Below, one piece after another: positions 15,463 through 15,521 of a DNA stretch of 15,521 nucleotides. The stretch spans positions 39,904-55,424 of the forward strand of contig NZ_QRVG01000015.1 of assembly GCF_003459245.1 (NCBI RefSeq). The letters are read 5' to 3'. The stretch is from Collinsella sp. AF23-2 (GTDB lineage: Bacteria > Actinomycetota > Coriobacteriia > Coriobacteriales > Coriobacteriaceae). The first letter of the stretch is position 1. The number at the start of each line of letters is the position of its first letter. Below the pieces are notes generated by a model, which saw nothing but the letters and a program-made list of their open reading frames with translations, was not told the DNA's origin and made no database searches. A program made the position numbers and the translations under genes.

Positions 15463-15521
15463 ATGTCTAAGCCTCTTGGCAAGCCCGATCGTATTGTCGT
15501 CGCCCTCGGCGGCAACGCCCT
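15463..15521 (+). CDS. arcC: Carbamate kinase, 5' end only
   Basis: The first 19 codons read MSKPLGKPDRIVVALGGNA and continue past the window edge. The segment IVVALGGNA is the characteristic N-terminal nucleotide/carbamate-binding strand and glycine turn of carbamate kinase in the amino-acid kinase fold. The enzyme converts carbamoyl phosphate and ADP to ATP, carbamate (then ammonia and CO2), the last step of arginine deiminase or related fermentations. The ribosome binding site is AGAAAGGA about 8 nt upstream. Other amino-acid kinases have different N-terminal glycine motifs, so the call is good despite the short length. Downstream operon partners are outside the window. Confidence 0.88.
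   Translation, partial: MSKPLGKPDRIVVALGGNA

Overview
The window looks like chromosomal DNA of a strictly anaerobic, GC-rich actinobacterium of the Coriobacteriia, most likely Collinsella or a close relative. This is inferred from strong GC/GC3 codon bias, the dnaX/ybaB/recR neighbourhood, a single-chain pyruvate:ferredoxin oxidoreductase and the start of a carbamate kinase gene. No rRNA, tRNA or CRISPR array was seen.

Layout. (1) 20-736, minus strand: a YcxB-like membrane protein, divergent from dnaX. (2) 852-5097: the replication/repair cluster dnaX, ybaB, recR. It is interrupted between dnaX and ybaB by an oppositely oriented small membrane-protein gene (3354-3827) and a 339-bp spacer carrying an inverted repeat of TTGCATAAT. 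(3) 5098-9074: a self-contained three-gene operon. It has a promoter region with two GTTG(T/C)GCAAC palindromes and a terminator-like hairpin just before the first ribosome binding site. The genes encode a secreted or membrane-anchored Ser/Gly-linker protein, a membrane-embedded Ser/Thr protein kinase and an FHA-type protein, closed by an intrinsic terminator. This is the best candidate for a little-described system: a phospho-signalling module whose FHA domain lacks the usual phosphate-binding Arg. (4) 9075-12973: a long leader with palindromes, then the 1179-residue pyruvate:ferredoxin oxidoreductase. (5) 12974-13408: a convergent intergenic region with a strong terminator nested inside a 29-bp inverted repeat, followed by three tandem hairpin repeats of about 80 bp whose stems differ but stay paired. 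(6) 13409-15096: a more AT-rich island with an AAA/DUF4143 ATPase gene on the minus strand, a 34-bp direct-repeat array in its promoter and an adjacent gene remnant that keeps only a C-terminus. (7) 15097-15521: an AT-rich leader with a possible 23-codon leader ORF and the first 19 codons of carbamate kinase (arcC).

How the genes work together. dnaX, ybaB and recR serve replication and recombination repair. The kinase operon probably links an extracytoplasmic protein to cytoplasmic phosphorylation and an FHA adaptor. Pyruvate:ferredoxin oxidoreductase and carbamate kinase belong to anaerobic energy metabolism, giving acetyl-CoA plus reduced ferredoxin, and ATP from carbamoyl phosphate. The ATPase island looks acquired. 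All assignments were made by reading motifs; no database search was run.
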